From Gammaproteobacteria bacterium (GTDB lineage Bacteria > Pseudomonadota > Gammaproteobacteria > Poriferisulfidales > Poriferisulfidaceae), in assembly GCA_007571105.1 (NCBI GenBank), contig RKRZ01000067.1, positions 1-10,303 of the forward strand: a stretch of 10,303 nt of DNA, given 5' to 3'. Position numbers and translations under genes: made by a program. The notes below the pieces were generated by a model. The model made no database searches, was not told the DNA's origin, and saw only the letters and a program-made list of their open reading frames with translations. Shown here in pieces: positions 1 to 6,014 of this stretch; position 1 is the stretch's first letter, and each line of letters opens with the position of its first letter.

Positions 1-1
1 C

Positions 2-241
2 TCCAAGACCGACATTACAAACGCCGGAGTGCCTTCAGACAGTCCTGATGGAGATTCCTGGACGCTCAACTCCGCCAGCAATCGTACCGCTACGGTGGAA
101 TGGGCATTGACCAATGCGGAGAATCCGGATGACTTTGGCGACGATCTCAAATCCAGCCTGGACGCGGCCAAGTCCACCGTCACCAGCGCCGCCTACGACG
201 GCGACGAGAAAAAACTGACGGTGACCTACCAGATCCCCTGA
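2..241 (+). CDS. C-terminal fragment of an unidentified pilus-operon protein, possibly a type IV pilin
   Basis: The reading frame is open from the left edge to the TGA at 239-241, so only the last 79 residues are visible and the start lies outside the window. The fragment is acidic, has no cysteine or membrane segment, and is rich in Ser, Thr, Ala and Asp. It ends in an alternating pattern (KKLTVTYQIP) that looks like a terminal beta strand. Two bases separate it from a GspF/PilC-like gene, and two prepilin genes follow, so it probably belongs to the same pilus or secretion operon. A globular pilin head (for example of the PilS/TcpA type) would fit the size and composition. That is inference from context, because the diagnostic prepilin leader would be upstream. 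It could equally be another soluble or periplasmic component. Confidence 0.6.
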   Translation, partial: SKTDITNAGVPSDSPDGDSWTLNSASNRTATVEWALTNAENPDDFGDDLKSSLDAAKSTVTSAAYDGDEKKLTVTYQIP

Positions 242-243
242 GC

Positions 244-1389
244 ATGACTCTGTACACCGCACGTGTTTTGTCATCCCAGGGAGGGGTGTCCGTTCTGTCG
301 ATCGATGCGAACAGCGTCGACGCGGCGCGACGGCACCCCGCATTGGCCCGAAGTCAAGTCCTCTCGGTTCGCCGTCACTGGAGCGAGTGGCTGGGGCTGC
401 GTCAAGCTGATCTGAATGAGCAGCGACTCCTTTTGACGCGCATGGCCATGCAACTGACGCGCGGACAATTGACTTCGGCAGATGTGGATCAGATTGTCCA
501 GCGTCTGCCTTCTCTCAAGCGCAACCGAAAGGGGCATCGGGCCACCAATCTGACCGGACTTGCACCGCACGAAATTTTGCTGCAACTCAACTGCCATCCC
601 TTTGTCATTGCCCTGTGCCGGGAGGGCGAGCGCCTCGGACAGGTTCCGGAAATGTTGTTGCAGGCTGCCAATTTTTTGAGCCAACAACACCAGACCCGAC
701 AGCAATTGCGCGCACCACTGATGAAGTCAGCTCTTTATTTCACCACCGCGCTCATTCTGCTCATCGTCGTGCCCTTTCTGTTCCAGATGTTGCTGAACCG
801 GCTGGAAGCGCGTGTCGTAATCGAAACCACCCTCGCAACCGATCTTTTGATGGGCCTGCACACCGCGCTCACAGACTATCTGCCACTAACACTGGCTCTG
901 ATCACTGCCGTGGGAGTCGCCGGCAACTACTACTGGGAACAGATCCGTATTCTGCCGGTGTTGCGAGACATCGATCTCCTGATCCGAAGCCAACGCTCTG
1001 CCGTTCTGCTGGCTATTCTGGCTCCCGCATTTCGCAAGGGCGTGCATCTGGCTGAATTGGTCCGCTCGCTGCATCCATTGCTGGGTCGACGCGCGAGCCA
1101 GCATCTGCACTTCCGTTTGACTACCGGCCACCGCCTGTCGCAAAGCCTGTCCCAAAGCTATTTCAGCGAAACACTCAGCGTGGGGCTCCATCAATTTGAA
1201 GATGTTCCTTCCTCCCAATTGCCACGCTTGTTCGATACCGTGCAATCCAACCTTGATGTGGAAATCCACTGGCGGCTGGATCGGATTGTGCGCTTTGCGC
1301 GTTGGCTCTACACCGGGCTATTGCTGGGATTGCTATTGCTGTTAATTCAAGGCTTTCTGGTGCCAATCTATTCCATTGGTGTGGCATGA
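244..1389 (+). CDS. Type II secretion/type IV pilus inner-membrane platform protein (GspF/PilC/PilR family)
   Basis: The 381-aa product fits the T2SF fold: two cytoplasmic helical domains alternating with membrane segments. Hydrophobic helices are at about residues 163-184, 211-230 and 354-376. The first cytoplasmic repeat (about 60-160) contains the typical 'REGERLGQVPEMLLQAA' region. The second (about 250-350) has the matching 'AFRKGVHLAELVRSL' region and a stretch ahead of the last helix. In this family the protein sits in the inner membrane, contacts the assembly ATPase and supports pilin or pseudopilin polymerisation. The ATG at 244 lies 2 bp after the preceding stop, with no strong Shine-Dalgarno, suggesting coupled translation. 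The TGA overlaps the next ATG. The sequence is divergent, and the plasmid/IVb-type PilR and BfpE branches are alternatives to PilC or GspF, so no symbol is given. Confidence 0.82.
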   Translation: MTLYTARVLSSQGGVSVLSIDANSVDAARRHPALARSQVLSVRRHWSEWLGLRQADLNEQRLLLTRMAMQLTRGQLTSADVDQIVQRLPSLKRNRKGHRATNLTGLAPHEILLQLNCHPFVIALCREGERLGQVPEMLLQAANFLSQQHQTRQQLRAPLMKSALYFTTALILLIVVPFLFQMLLNRLEARVVIETTLATDLLMGLHTALTDYLPLTLALITAVGVAGNYYWEQIRILPVLRDIDLLIRSQRSAVLLAILAPAFRKGVHLAELVRSLHPLLGRRASQHLHFRLTTGHRLSQSLSQSYFSETLSVGLHQFEDVPSSQLPRLFDTVQSNLDVEIHWRLDRIVRFARWLYTGLLLGLLLLLIQGFLVPIYSIGVA

Positions 1390-1637
1390 AAACTCCCTCT
1401 CAACACGGATTCAGCCTGCCGGAGATGCTCGCCACACTCTCAATACTGATGGTTTTGGTCGGCATTGTGTCATCCGCGGCGGACGTTCGCCTTGATGCCG
1501 TTCAAAACCTCTCCACACAAAACACCGAGAACGAGCAAAAGAACAACGTTCGTCCCTCTGATCTTCGTATCCCGATGTGGCGCGCCGAAGAACTTCGCCG
1601 GCAACACAAATCCGGGAACAAGGAATCCACTCCATGA
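1386..1637 (+). CDS. Very short prepilin-like protein (83 aa)
   Basis: The ATG at 1386 overlaps the stop of the platform gene (ATGA). The N-terminus has a 7-residue polar leader, then Gly8-Phe9 and 'SLPEMLATLSILMVLVGIV'. This is a class III prepilin signal: cleavage after Gly8, a mature N-terminal Phe, Glu at mature position 5, and a hydrophobic helix to about residue 31. Only about 50 residues follow. They are polar and charged (Asn/Gln/Glu, then Arg/Lys-rich) and contain no cysteine, so the globular head normal for pilins is almost absent. Its own TGA overlaps the next ATG, so it appears to be an intact coupled gene rather than frameshift debris. It may act as a minor pseudopilin at the pilus tip or base. 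No specific family is recognised. Confidence 0.75.
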   Translation: MKTPSQHGFSLPEMLATLSILMVLVGIVSSAADVRLDAVQNLSTQNTENEQKNNVRPSDLRIPMWRAEELRRQHKSGNKESTP

Positions 1638-2500
1638 GTGTCCGATCCATCCATCATCAGGACGGCTTCAGCCTGCTGGAATTGACCATCACAATTTTGC
1701 TGTTCTCGATTTTGGTCAGCACCTTGCAGTTGAACATTACCCGTCGCCTATCCCAAGGCCTGGAAGTGGACCAGGCCGAACTCGCGGCAGGCCAAGTCTA
1801 TCGCCTGGCCAATGCAGCGCAACATTACGAAATCCAACACAGCGAGTGGCCTGACGAACTGATGCAGTGTGCCGGTGCCCACGGGATCCTGGAGAAAGCC
1901 AAACTCCTGAAGGAAACCAGTCTGGATTCCCCGTATCTGGACGCAAAGGGAAACGCAAATCAATACACGACCTCATGCACCGACACCTCTCACTTCAGTA
2001 TCTCCATTAATACTGAAAGTGCTAATCAGGCGGCTCGTCTTTCGGAAAAAATCCCTGGCTCTACCGCAGAAAAGGCGGAAGTCCGTGCGCATTACCCCCG
2101 CGCCGCCGCAATCGGCGACTCGGGAGAATATCTGCCGCTGGATGGTTCAAAAAGTCCCACAGACACGCTGGATTTCGGTAATCAGTACGTATTTGGCGTC
2201 AAGGACATCGCCACCGAGAGTGGACAGACCTTACTGAACTCGGTGCAATACGTCACCACTGCAAACCATGACGACAGCATCAATAAACCCACCTGCCCTG
2301 GCGACATGGAGCCGCGAATCTTCACCGCCCTCAATCATGTGCGCACTCAAAGTGGGCGACCCTTACACGGCATTCAGCTCCCAATCGAGGATGAAGGAGA
2401 CACCTGGACAGTGAAAGCCGTCGTAACCGGTTCGGGTGGAAATGAAACCGTGGGTGTCAAAGATGCCAGCATTACCGTTTTCGTTAAATGCTCTTACTGA
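1634..2500 (+). CDS. Type IV prepilin, larger minor pilin (288 aa, PilV-like layout)
   Basis: The ATG at 1634 overlaps the previous stop (ATGA) and gives a compact 11-residue leader ending in Gly11-Phe12. The same frame is open further upstream, but that would bury the leader. The signal 'GFSLLELTITILLFSIL' has Glu at mature position 5 and a hydrophobic helix to about residue 33, expected to be cut and N-methylated by a prepilin peptidase. The remaining 250 residues form an exported globular region with four cysteines (79, 115, 221, 286) that could make two disulfides. The final part starts at 'CPGDMEPRIFTALN' and ends 'ITVFVKCSY', a C-terminal Cys arrangement resembling large minor pilins such as PilV of type IVb systems. 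No shufflon-type recombination sites are visible. A tip or adhesive role is inferred. Confidence 0.8.
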   Translation: MSVRSIHHQDGFSLLELTITILLFSILVSTLQLNITRRLSQGLEVDQAELAAGQVYRLANAAQHYEIQHSEWPDELMQCAGAHGILEKAKLLKETSLDSPYLDAKGNANQYTTSCTDTSHFSISINTESANQAARLSEKIPGSTAEKAEVRAHYPRAAAIGDSGEYLPLDGSKSPTDTLDFGNQYVFGVKDIATESGQTLLNSVQYVTTANHDDSINKPTCPGDMEPRIFTALNHVRTQSGRPLHGIQLPIEDEGDTWTVKAVVTGSGGNETVGVKDASITVFVKCSY

Positions 2501-2503
2501 AAA

Positions 2504-2509
2504 GGAGGA
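2504..2509 (+). promoter_or_regulatory. Strong Shine-Dalgarno for the small secreted protein
   Basis: GGAGGA-type sequence (AAAGGAGGAATC) lies about 7 bp ahead of the ATG at 2517. It is by far the best ribosome binding site in this operon, where the other starts are coupled to a preceding stop. This suggests that the last gene is translated independently and possibly more strongly. Confidence 0.75.
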
Positions 2510-2516
2510 ATCCCCT

Positions 2517-2906
2517 ATGAACAGAGCAATCGCCACCGTTCTAGTCGTTTTTGCAAGTGTCAGCAGCGGGTTGAGTACTGCTTTGGCCGCGCCTCTCACC
2601 TACGAGGAATGTGCCGAAAAAGAACTGAGCGACAAGACCTGTCATCAGCGCATCATCGAAGCAGGAGGCGAATCCTCCTCGGCACCTGAAGAATCTTTGA
2701 CTGACATGGTCACTCGACTGCCTCAGGACACAGAAGGCAAGACGTTCATTGTGCTTCGGGATGAAGATGGCAACACCATGATTGATCGCTGGTACGCGCG
2801 GTATGTCAACTACGCCCGCCATTACGGAGCCCAGATCTATTCCAGATCCGCGGCGCTGGAATACTACCCCGGCTATCCGCCATTCACACCGCCGGGCTTC
2901 AACTAG
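2517..2906 (+). CDS. Small secreted protein of unknown function, last gene of the pilus-like operon
   Basis: The product is 129 aa. Residues 1-25 look like a Sec signal peptide: MNR, a hydrophobic core, then 'STALAA' with likely cleavage near Ala24/Ala25. The mature part has two close cysteines (Cys32 and Cys42, a possible disulfide), a Ser/Glu-rich linker (about 50-62), an acidic middle with 'FIVLRDEDGNTMIDRW', and a Tyr- and Pro-rich C-terminus (YYPGYPPFTPPGFN). No known family was recognised. It begins 16 bp after the large prepilin gene on the same strand, so it is probably co-transcribed and may be a periplasmic or surface accessory of the pilus. It is followed by a convergent operon. 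The coding call rests on the strong ribosome binding site, the clean signal peptide and operon position. Confidence 0.78.
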   Translation: MNRAIATVLVVFASVSSGLSTALAAPLTYEECAEKELSDKTCHQRIIEAGGESSSAPEESLTDMVTRLPQDTEGKTFIVLRDEDGNTMIDRWYARYVNYARHYGAQIYSRSAALEYYPGYPPFTPPGFN

Positions 2907-2912
2907 TCACAG

Positions 2913-2951
2913 GAGTCAGGCTCGGCGACAACAGTCGTCGTGTCCCGACTC
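2913..2951. terminator. Imperfect inverted repeat in the gap between two convergent operons, possible terminator
   Basis: An outer GAGTC/GACTC pair (2913-2917 with 2947-2951) and an inner 7-bp stem (2923-2929 with 2934-2940, one G-U pair) around an AACA loop could form one interrupted hairpin. It fills most of the 52-bp gap between the secreted-protein gene (+) and ychF (-). Neither side has a run of T, so it is not a classical intrinsic terminator. It may act in transcript end formation or 3' end protection for either strand. Confidence 0.4.
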
Positions 2952-2958
2952 ACTCCAA

Positions 2959-4053
2959 TCAAACATTGAAACGGAAATGAATCACATCCGCTTCTTTCAC
3001 CTCATATTCTCGCCCTTCCGTTCGACATTTGCCTGCCTCGCGGGCCTGAATCTCACCCCCGCACCGCACATAGTCATCGTACGCAATCACTTCCGCACAG
3101 ATGAAACCACGCTCAAAGTCCGTATGAATCACACCTGCCGCCGCCGGCGCAAGTGTGCCTCGACGAACAGTCCATGCACGGGCCTCTTTCGGACCTGCCG
3201 TGAAATAGGTCATACAGTACAGGATTCGGTAGCCGGCATGGACCACCCGGTCCAGACCTGGCTCGGACAGGCCAAGTTCTGCCAAAAATTCCTTGCGGCT
3301 TTCAGCATCCAATTGCGCAATCTCAGCCTCAAGCGCCGCACACACAAGAAGTAATTCAGTACCCGCAACTTGAACATGCTCTCGCAAGGCCATCACGGTT
3401 TCACTTTCGTCACTCAATCCCGCTTCATCCACGTTTGCAACGTACATGACCGGTTTGGCTGTCAGCAAACATAACTCCGAGAGGCAATCAGACGACCCTT
3501 CATCCAGCTGTTGCTCACGCACCGGAATGCCATCATTCACACGCTGCTGTACGGTTTCCAGCATTCGCAGAGTTTCGGCCGCATCTTTGGAGCCCGTCTT
3601 TGCCTGTCGGCGAACTCGCTCAACGGCACGCTCCAGCGTAGCCATATCCGCAAGCAGCAGTTCGGTCTGGATAATCTCACAGTCACGAACCGGATCGACC
3701 GTCCCCTCGACATGCGTAATGTCCTCCGCTTCAAAGCACCGCAGCACTTGTGCAATTGCATCCGCCTCGCGAATATGCGCCAGGAACTGGTTGCCCAAGC
3801 CCTCGCCGCCTGAGGCTCCGCTGACCAGCCCGGCAATATCCACAAACTCAACCGTCGCCGGCAAGCGCTGGGCGGATTGGGACAGTTCCGCAATCTTATC
3901 CAGCCGTCCGTCCGGTACCGGCACCACTCCGATGTTCGGCTCGATGGTGCAGAACGGATAATTCTGCGCATCCGCCTGCGCACTTGTCAAAGCATTGAAC
4001 AAGGTGGACTTGCCGACATTGGGCAGTCCCACAATGCCGCATTTGAGACTCAT
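2959..4053 (-). CDS. ychF: Ribosome-binding ATPase YchF (Obg/OLA1 family)
   Basis: The 364-aa length matches the family. The P-loop is at residues 9-16 (GLPNVGKS), and the switch II/G3 motif 'DIAG' is at 72-75 in the strongly conserved 'VEFVDIAGLVSGAS' context. The G4 position is 'NVDE' (207-210) instead of NKxD, as expected for this ATP-preferring member of the Obg GTPases. A helical insertion covers about 130-190, and a C-terminal TGS domain runs from about 278 to 362 ('YFTAGPKEARAWTVRRGT' and 'ADVIHFRFNV'). Cys35, the redox-sensitive cysteine reported for E. coli YchF, is present (NYPFCTIEPN). The family binds ribosomes and affects oxidative-stress responses and leaderless mRNA translation. 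The start overlaps the pth stop by 4 bp (ATGA), and it is the last gene of the rplY-pth-ychF operon. Confidence 0.97.
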   Translation of the reverse strand: MSLKCGIVGLPNVGKSTLFNALTSAQADAQNYPFCTIEPNIGVVPVPDGRLDKIAELSQSAQRLPATVEFVDIAGLVSGASGGEGLGNQFLAHIREADAIAQVLRCFEAEDITHVEGTVDPVRDCEIIQTELLLADMATLERAVERVRRQAKTGSKDAAETLRMLETVQQRVNDGIPVREQQLDEGSSDCLSELCLLTAKPVMYVANVDEAGLSDESETVMALREHVQVAGTELLLVCAALEAEIAQLDAESRKEFLAELGLSEPGLDRVVHAGYRILYCMTYFTAGPKEARAWTVRRGTLAPAAAGVIHTDFERGFICAEVIAYDDYVRCGGEIQAREAGKCRTEGREYEVKEADVIHFRFNV

Positions 4054-4652
4054 GAAGAAGGATCGCTTGATGGATGCAGATCATTCATGACGGCCTGAAA
4101 ATCTCCGGCACACAGATTCTCAAGGTGCGCCAGCGCCCGGGCAATCGCCTCATCGACCAGTTTTCGCTCCGCATCCGGCAAAGGCTTCAGCACATATTTG
4201 ACAACCTTGGAAGCCTCCCCGGGATGACCCACACCGAACTTGAGCCTCCAGAACGCCTGATCGGCATGTTGGCGAAGATCGCGAATGCCTTTATGCCCCC
4301 CGTCTCCGCCATTGAATTTCAGACGAACGCTTCCTTCAGGCAGATCAATGTCGTCGTGCACCACCATCAGGCTTGAGAGAGGGATTTTGTAGTAGCGACA
4401 GGCCGCTGCAATCGGCAGGCCGCTGACATTGACGTAAGAAGCCGGACGAAACAGACGAACCGAAATGTCCTCGCTTACTTCTGCAAGTGCAACCTCGCCA
4501 TTGAGTTGTCGGGATGTTTTGAATGTGGCTTCCAGACGATCTGCGACCGCATCCAGAAACCAGAACCCTGCGTTGTGCCGGGTCTCTGCGTATTCACTGC
4601 CTGGATTGCCCAGCCCTGCGACCATCCGGATCGCATCGCCTGAATCAGCCAT
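4050..4652 (-). CDS. pth: Peptidyl-tRNA hydrolase
   Basis: The 200-aa product is of normal length. It cleaves the ester bond of peptidyl-tRNAs released early from ribosomes and so recycles tRNA. The N-terminal signature 'VAGLGNPGSEYAETRHNAGFWF' supplies Asn16 and the catalytic His26. 'PASYVNVSG' carries Asn75, and 'VVHDDIDLPEG' carries Asp100 next to His99. The later motif reads 'GGDGGHKGIRDL', with Lys121 where the E. coli enzyme has Asn114. This is a substitution at a tRNA-contacting position. The C-terminus 'FGVGHPG...VVKYVLKPL' is typical. The start is the ATG at 4652, 15 bp after the rplY stop, without an evident Shine-Dalgarno. The stop overlaps the ychF start. The rplY-pth-ychF order is common in proteobacteria. 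Confidence 0.96.
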   Translation of the reverse strand: MADSGDAIRMVAGLGNPGSEYAETRHNAGFWFLDAVADRLEATFKTSRQLNGEVALAEVSEDISVRLFRPASYVNVSGLPIAAACRYYKIPLSSLMVVHDDIDLPEGSVRLKFNGGDGGHKGIRDLRQHADQAFWRLKFGVGHPGEASKVVKYVLKPLPDAERKLVDEAIARALAHLENLCAGDFQAVMNDLHPSSDPSS

Positions 4653-4667
4653 GAGCGTGGGCCGGGA

Positions 4668-5363
4668 TCAGGATTCCGGCTTCTCTTCCGAATCCGTCTC
4701 TCCCTCTCCCTCTTCTGCTGCGTCTTCTCCTTCCGCAGCCTCCATTTCTTCTTCTTCGACCTCTTCTTCTTCCTCAATTTGTTCGCGGCGCACATTAATA
4801 ATGACGATCGCATGATCGTGGCCATGCATTAATTCAACCAATTCCACTCCCGAGGGCAAGTCCAGGTCTGACAGGTGAATCGGCTCGCCAATGTGCAAAT
4901 GGGAAACATCCACCTCAATGTATTCTGGTAGGTCGGAAGGCAGGCAGATCACCTCAATCTCGGTCATAAGATGGCTGAATAGGCCGCTTTGCTGCTTGAT
5001 GCCCGGAGCCACATCCTCGCCAATGAAATGAAACGGTACGCTGATGTGAATCTTTTCGTCCTGGCGAATGCGCTGCAGGTCAATGTGCAGGACAATGTCG
5101 GAGCGAACCGGATGGCGCTGCAAACCGCGCAAAATGACTTTTTCCTTCTTGCCGCCAATCTTCAGATCAAGGATGTGCGAATAGAAAGCTTCGTGCTCCA
5201 GATGGCGCAGCACCTCGTCGTTCTCAAGCGTGATCGAAACCGTGTCCTTGCCCGCACCATAGACCACGCCAGGGAGGTGGCCTTCGCGACGCAATTTGCG
5301 TATGGCTGCGGTGCCTGTTTCTGCACGCGGCTGCGCAGACAGGTTGAAATTGACTTCACTCAT
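4668..5363 (-). CDS. rplY: 50S ribosomal protein L25 / general stress protein Ctc (long form)
   Basis: The product is 231 aa. The N-terminal L25 domain (about 5-94) shows 'RKLRREGHLPGVVYG' and 'LRGLQRHPVRSDIVLHIDLQRI'. The C-terminal Ctc/TL5 beta domain covers about 100-190 ('DVAPGIKQQSGLFSHLMTEIEVICLPSDLPEYIEVDVS'-type region). L25 binds 5S rRNA on the large subunit, and the long form exists in many bacteria besides the short E. coli form. Residues 195-231 form an extremely acidic tail made almost only of Glu, Asp, Ala, Gly and Ser, giving a strand-biased low-complexity DNA stretch at about 4672-4785. The start is the ATG at 5363, about 30 nt below the predicted transcription start. It is the first gene of an operon with pth and ychF, divergent from rubrerythrin. 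Confidence 0.95.
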   Translation of the reverse strand: MSEVNFNLSAQPRAETGTAAIRKLRREGHLPGVVYGAGKDTVSITLENDEVLRHLEHEAFYSHILDLKIGGKKEKVILRGLQRHPVRSDIVLHIDLQRIRQDEKIHISVPFHFIGEDVAPGIKQQSGLFSHLMTEIEVICLPSDLPEYIEVDVSHLHIGEPIHLSDLDLPSGVELVELMHGHDHAIVIINVRREQIEEEEEVEEEEMEAAEGEDAAEEGEGETDSEEKPES

Positions 5364-5398
5364 AGTGCTTGGGAAGGTTCCCCCTCGTTCGGGCGCGT

Positions 5399-5427
5399 AT
5401 TATTCGGAAAACCTCGAGAAAGGTCAA
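5399..5427 (-). promoter_or_regulatory. Sigma70-type promoter for rplY-pth-ychF
   Basis: On the minus strand TTGACC (5427-5422) is followed after exactly 17 bp by AATAAT (5404-5399), each a 5-of-6 match to consensus. Transcription would start near 5392 and leave a leader of about 30 nt before the rplY ATG. It lies back to back with the rubrerythrin promoter, with about 25 bp between the two -35 boxes. Confidence 0.65.
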
Positions 5428-5452
5428 GCATTACGTCAGTGCACCGAGTAGT

Positions 5453-5481
5453 TTGAAATTTGTCTAAACTTGTGCTAAACT
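5453..5481 (+). promoter_or_regulatory. Extended -10 promoter for the rubrerythrin cluster
   Basis: TTGAAA (5453-5458), a 17-bp spacer, and TAAACT (5476-5481) preceded by TGC, an extended -10 element. Predicted transcription start is near 5488, giving a leader of about 42 nt. The rubrerythrin ATG at 5530 is preceded by AAGGAGAA (5516-5523), a good Shine-Dalgarno. The promoter sits inside the inverted repeat described separately. Confidence 0.65.
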
Positions 5482-5489
5482 AAATTTCA
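5454..5489. promoter_or_regulatory. Inverted repeat bracketing the rubrerythrin promoter, candidate operator
   Basis: TGAAATTT (5454-5461) and its exact reverse complement AAATTTCA (5482-5489) are separated by 20 bp. The left arm overlaps the -35 box and the right arm covers the predicted start site. Between them CTAAACT occurs twice in direct orientation (5464-5470 and 5475-5481, 11 bp apart), the second copy being part of the -10. This could bind a dimeric repressor, but no regulator is encoded in the window and the motif was not matched to a known family. Confidence 0.4.
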
Positions 5490-5529
5490 CTCCATTTTGA
5501 TGAATTGACAACCTCAAGGAGAAGTCGAC

Positions 5530-5952
5530 ATGTCAACACTCAAAGGAAGCCAGACCGAGCAAAATCTCAAAGATGCGTTCGCCGGCGAATCCCAGGCTAA
5601 TCGCCGTTATCTCTACTTCGCATCCAAGGCGGACGTCGAAGGCTACAACGATGTCTCTGCGGTATTCCGTTCGACAGCAGAAGGCGAAACCGGTCATGCG
5701 CACGGCCATCTTGAATACCTCGAAGACTGTGGCGATCCGGCAACCGGATTGCCGATTGGCGACACAGAAAATAATCTGAAAGCCGCGATCGCAGGGGAGA
5801 CTTACGAATACACCGATATGTACCCCGGGATGGCGAAAACAGCTCGCAACGAAGGATTTCAGGAAATCGCGGACTGGTTTGAGACTCTGGCACGCGCCGA
5901 GCGCTCGCACGCCAACCGTTTCCAGAAATCTCTGGATACCCTCAACGATTAA
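5530..5952 (+). CDS. Rubrerythrin, short form without rubredoxin domain
   Basis: The 140-aa ferritin-like four-helix protein has all seven diiron ligands expected from the rubrerythrin family: Glu20, Glu53, His56, Glu90, Glu93, Glu124 and His127, in the contexts 'AGESQANRRY', 'EGETGHAHGH', 'AGETYEYTDMY' and 'ARAERSHANRF'. Rubrerythrins reduce hydrogen peroxide in the cytoplasm using electrons from rubredoxin or other donors. The C-terminal rubredoxin-like domain of classical rubrerythrin (about 50 residues with two CxxC pairs) is absent, and the gene ends cleanly at 'LDTLND', so an external electron donor is required. The following Fe-S protein gene is an obvious candidate partner (inference). 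It is the first gene of a three-gene cluster, with its own strong promoter and Shine-Dalgarno. Confidence 0.95.
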   Translation: MSTLKGSQTEQNLKDAFAGESQANRRYLYFASKADVEGYNDVSAVFRSTAEGETGHAHGHLEYLEDCGDPATGLPIGDTENNLKAAIAGETYEYTDMYPGMAKTARNEGFQEIADWFETLARAERSHANRFQKSLDTLND

Positions 5953-5954
5953 AC

Positions 5955-5994
5955 GGTGCCTTGTCCGGGGCGTTCCACACGTCCCGGGCGCACC
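5955..5994 (+). other. Intercistronic hairpin between rubrerythrin and the Fe-S protein gene
   Basis: GGTGC (5955-5959) pairs with GCACC (5990-5994). After a 3-nt bulge, 5963-5972 pairs with 5980-5989 (10 pairs including two G-U), closing a 7-nt loop TTCCACA. The stem starts 2 nt after the rubrerythrin stop. No T run follows (CTCTTACC), so full termination is unlikely. It could be a 3' stabiliser or processing element, or a partial attenuator that makes rubrerythrin mRNA more abundant than the downstream genes. Confidence 0.5.
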
Positions 5995-6014
5995 CTCTTA
6001 CCAGAATCACCTGC

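Noticed and set aside
1386..1637. Frameshifted or broken prepilin gene
   Set aside because: Both ends form ATGA overlaps with intact neighbours, and no downstream frame continues a pilin head before the next gene begins, so an intact short gene is the better reading.
1634..2500. Shufflon or recombinase sites in the PilV-like gene
   Set aside because: No repeated inverted 19-bp-type sites, alternative C-terminal segments or recombinase gene are visible.
3446..3961. Long open frame on the + strand inside ychF
   Set aside because: It lies wholly antisense to an unmistakable YchF and its translation is Ser/Thr/Arg-rich with no domain, as expected for a shadow frame in G+C-rich coding DNA.
4661..4680. 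Inverted repeat GCCGG...CCGGC at the rplY-pth junction as a terminator
   Set aside because: The stem overlaps the rplY stop, has no T run, and separates co-directional operon genes only 15 bp apart. It may be chance in G+C-rich DNA.
4690..4790. TC-rich tract as a microsatellite or regulatory repeat
   Set aside because: It is the complement of the Glu codons of the L25 tail and does not have a regular repeat unit outside the coding explanation.
4475..4825. Lys/Arg-rich minus-strand open frame across the rplY-pth junction
   Set aside because: It is the shifted frame of the Glu-rich L25 tail (GAA/GAG runs read as Lys/Arg) followed by out-of-frame pth, so it is not a basic nucleic-acid-binding protein.
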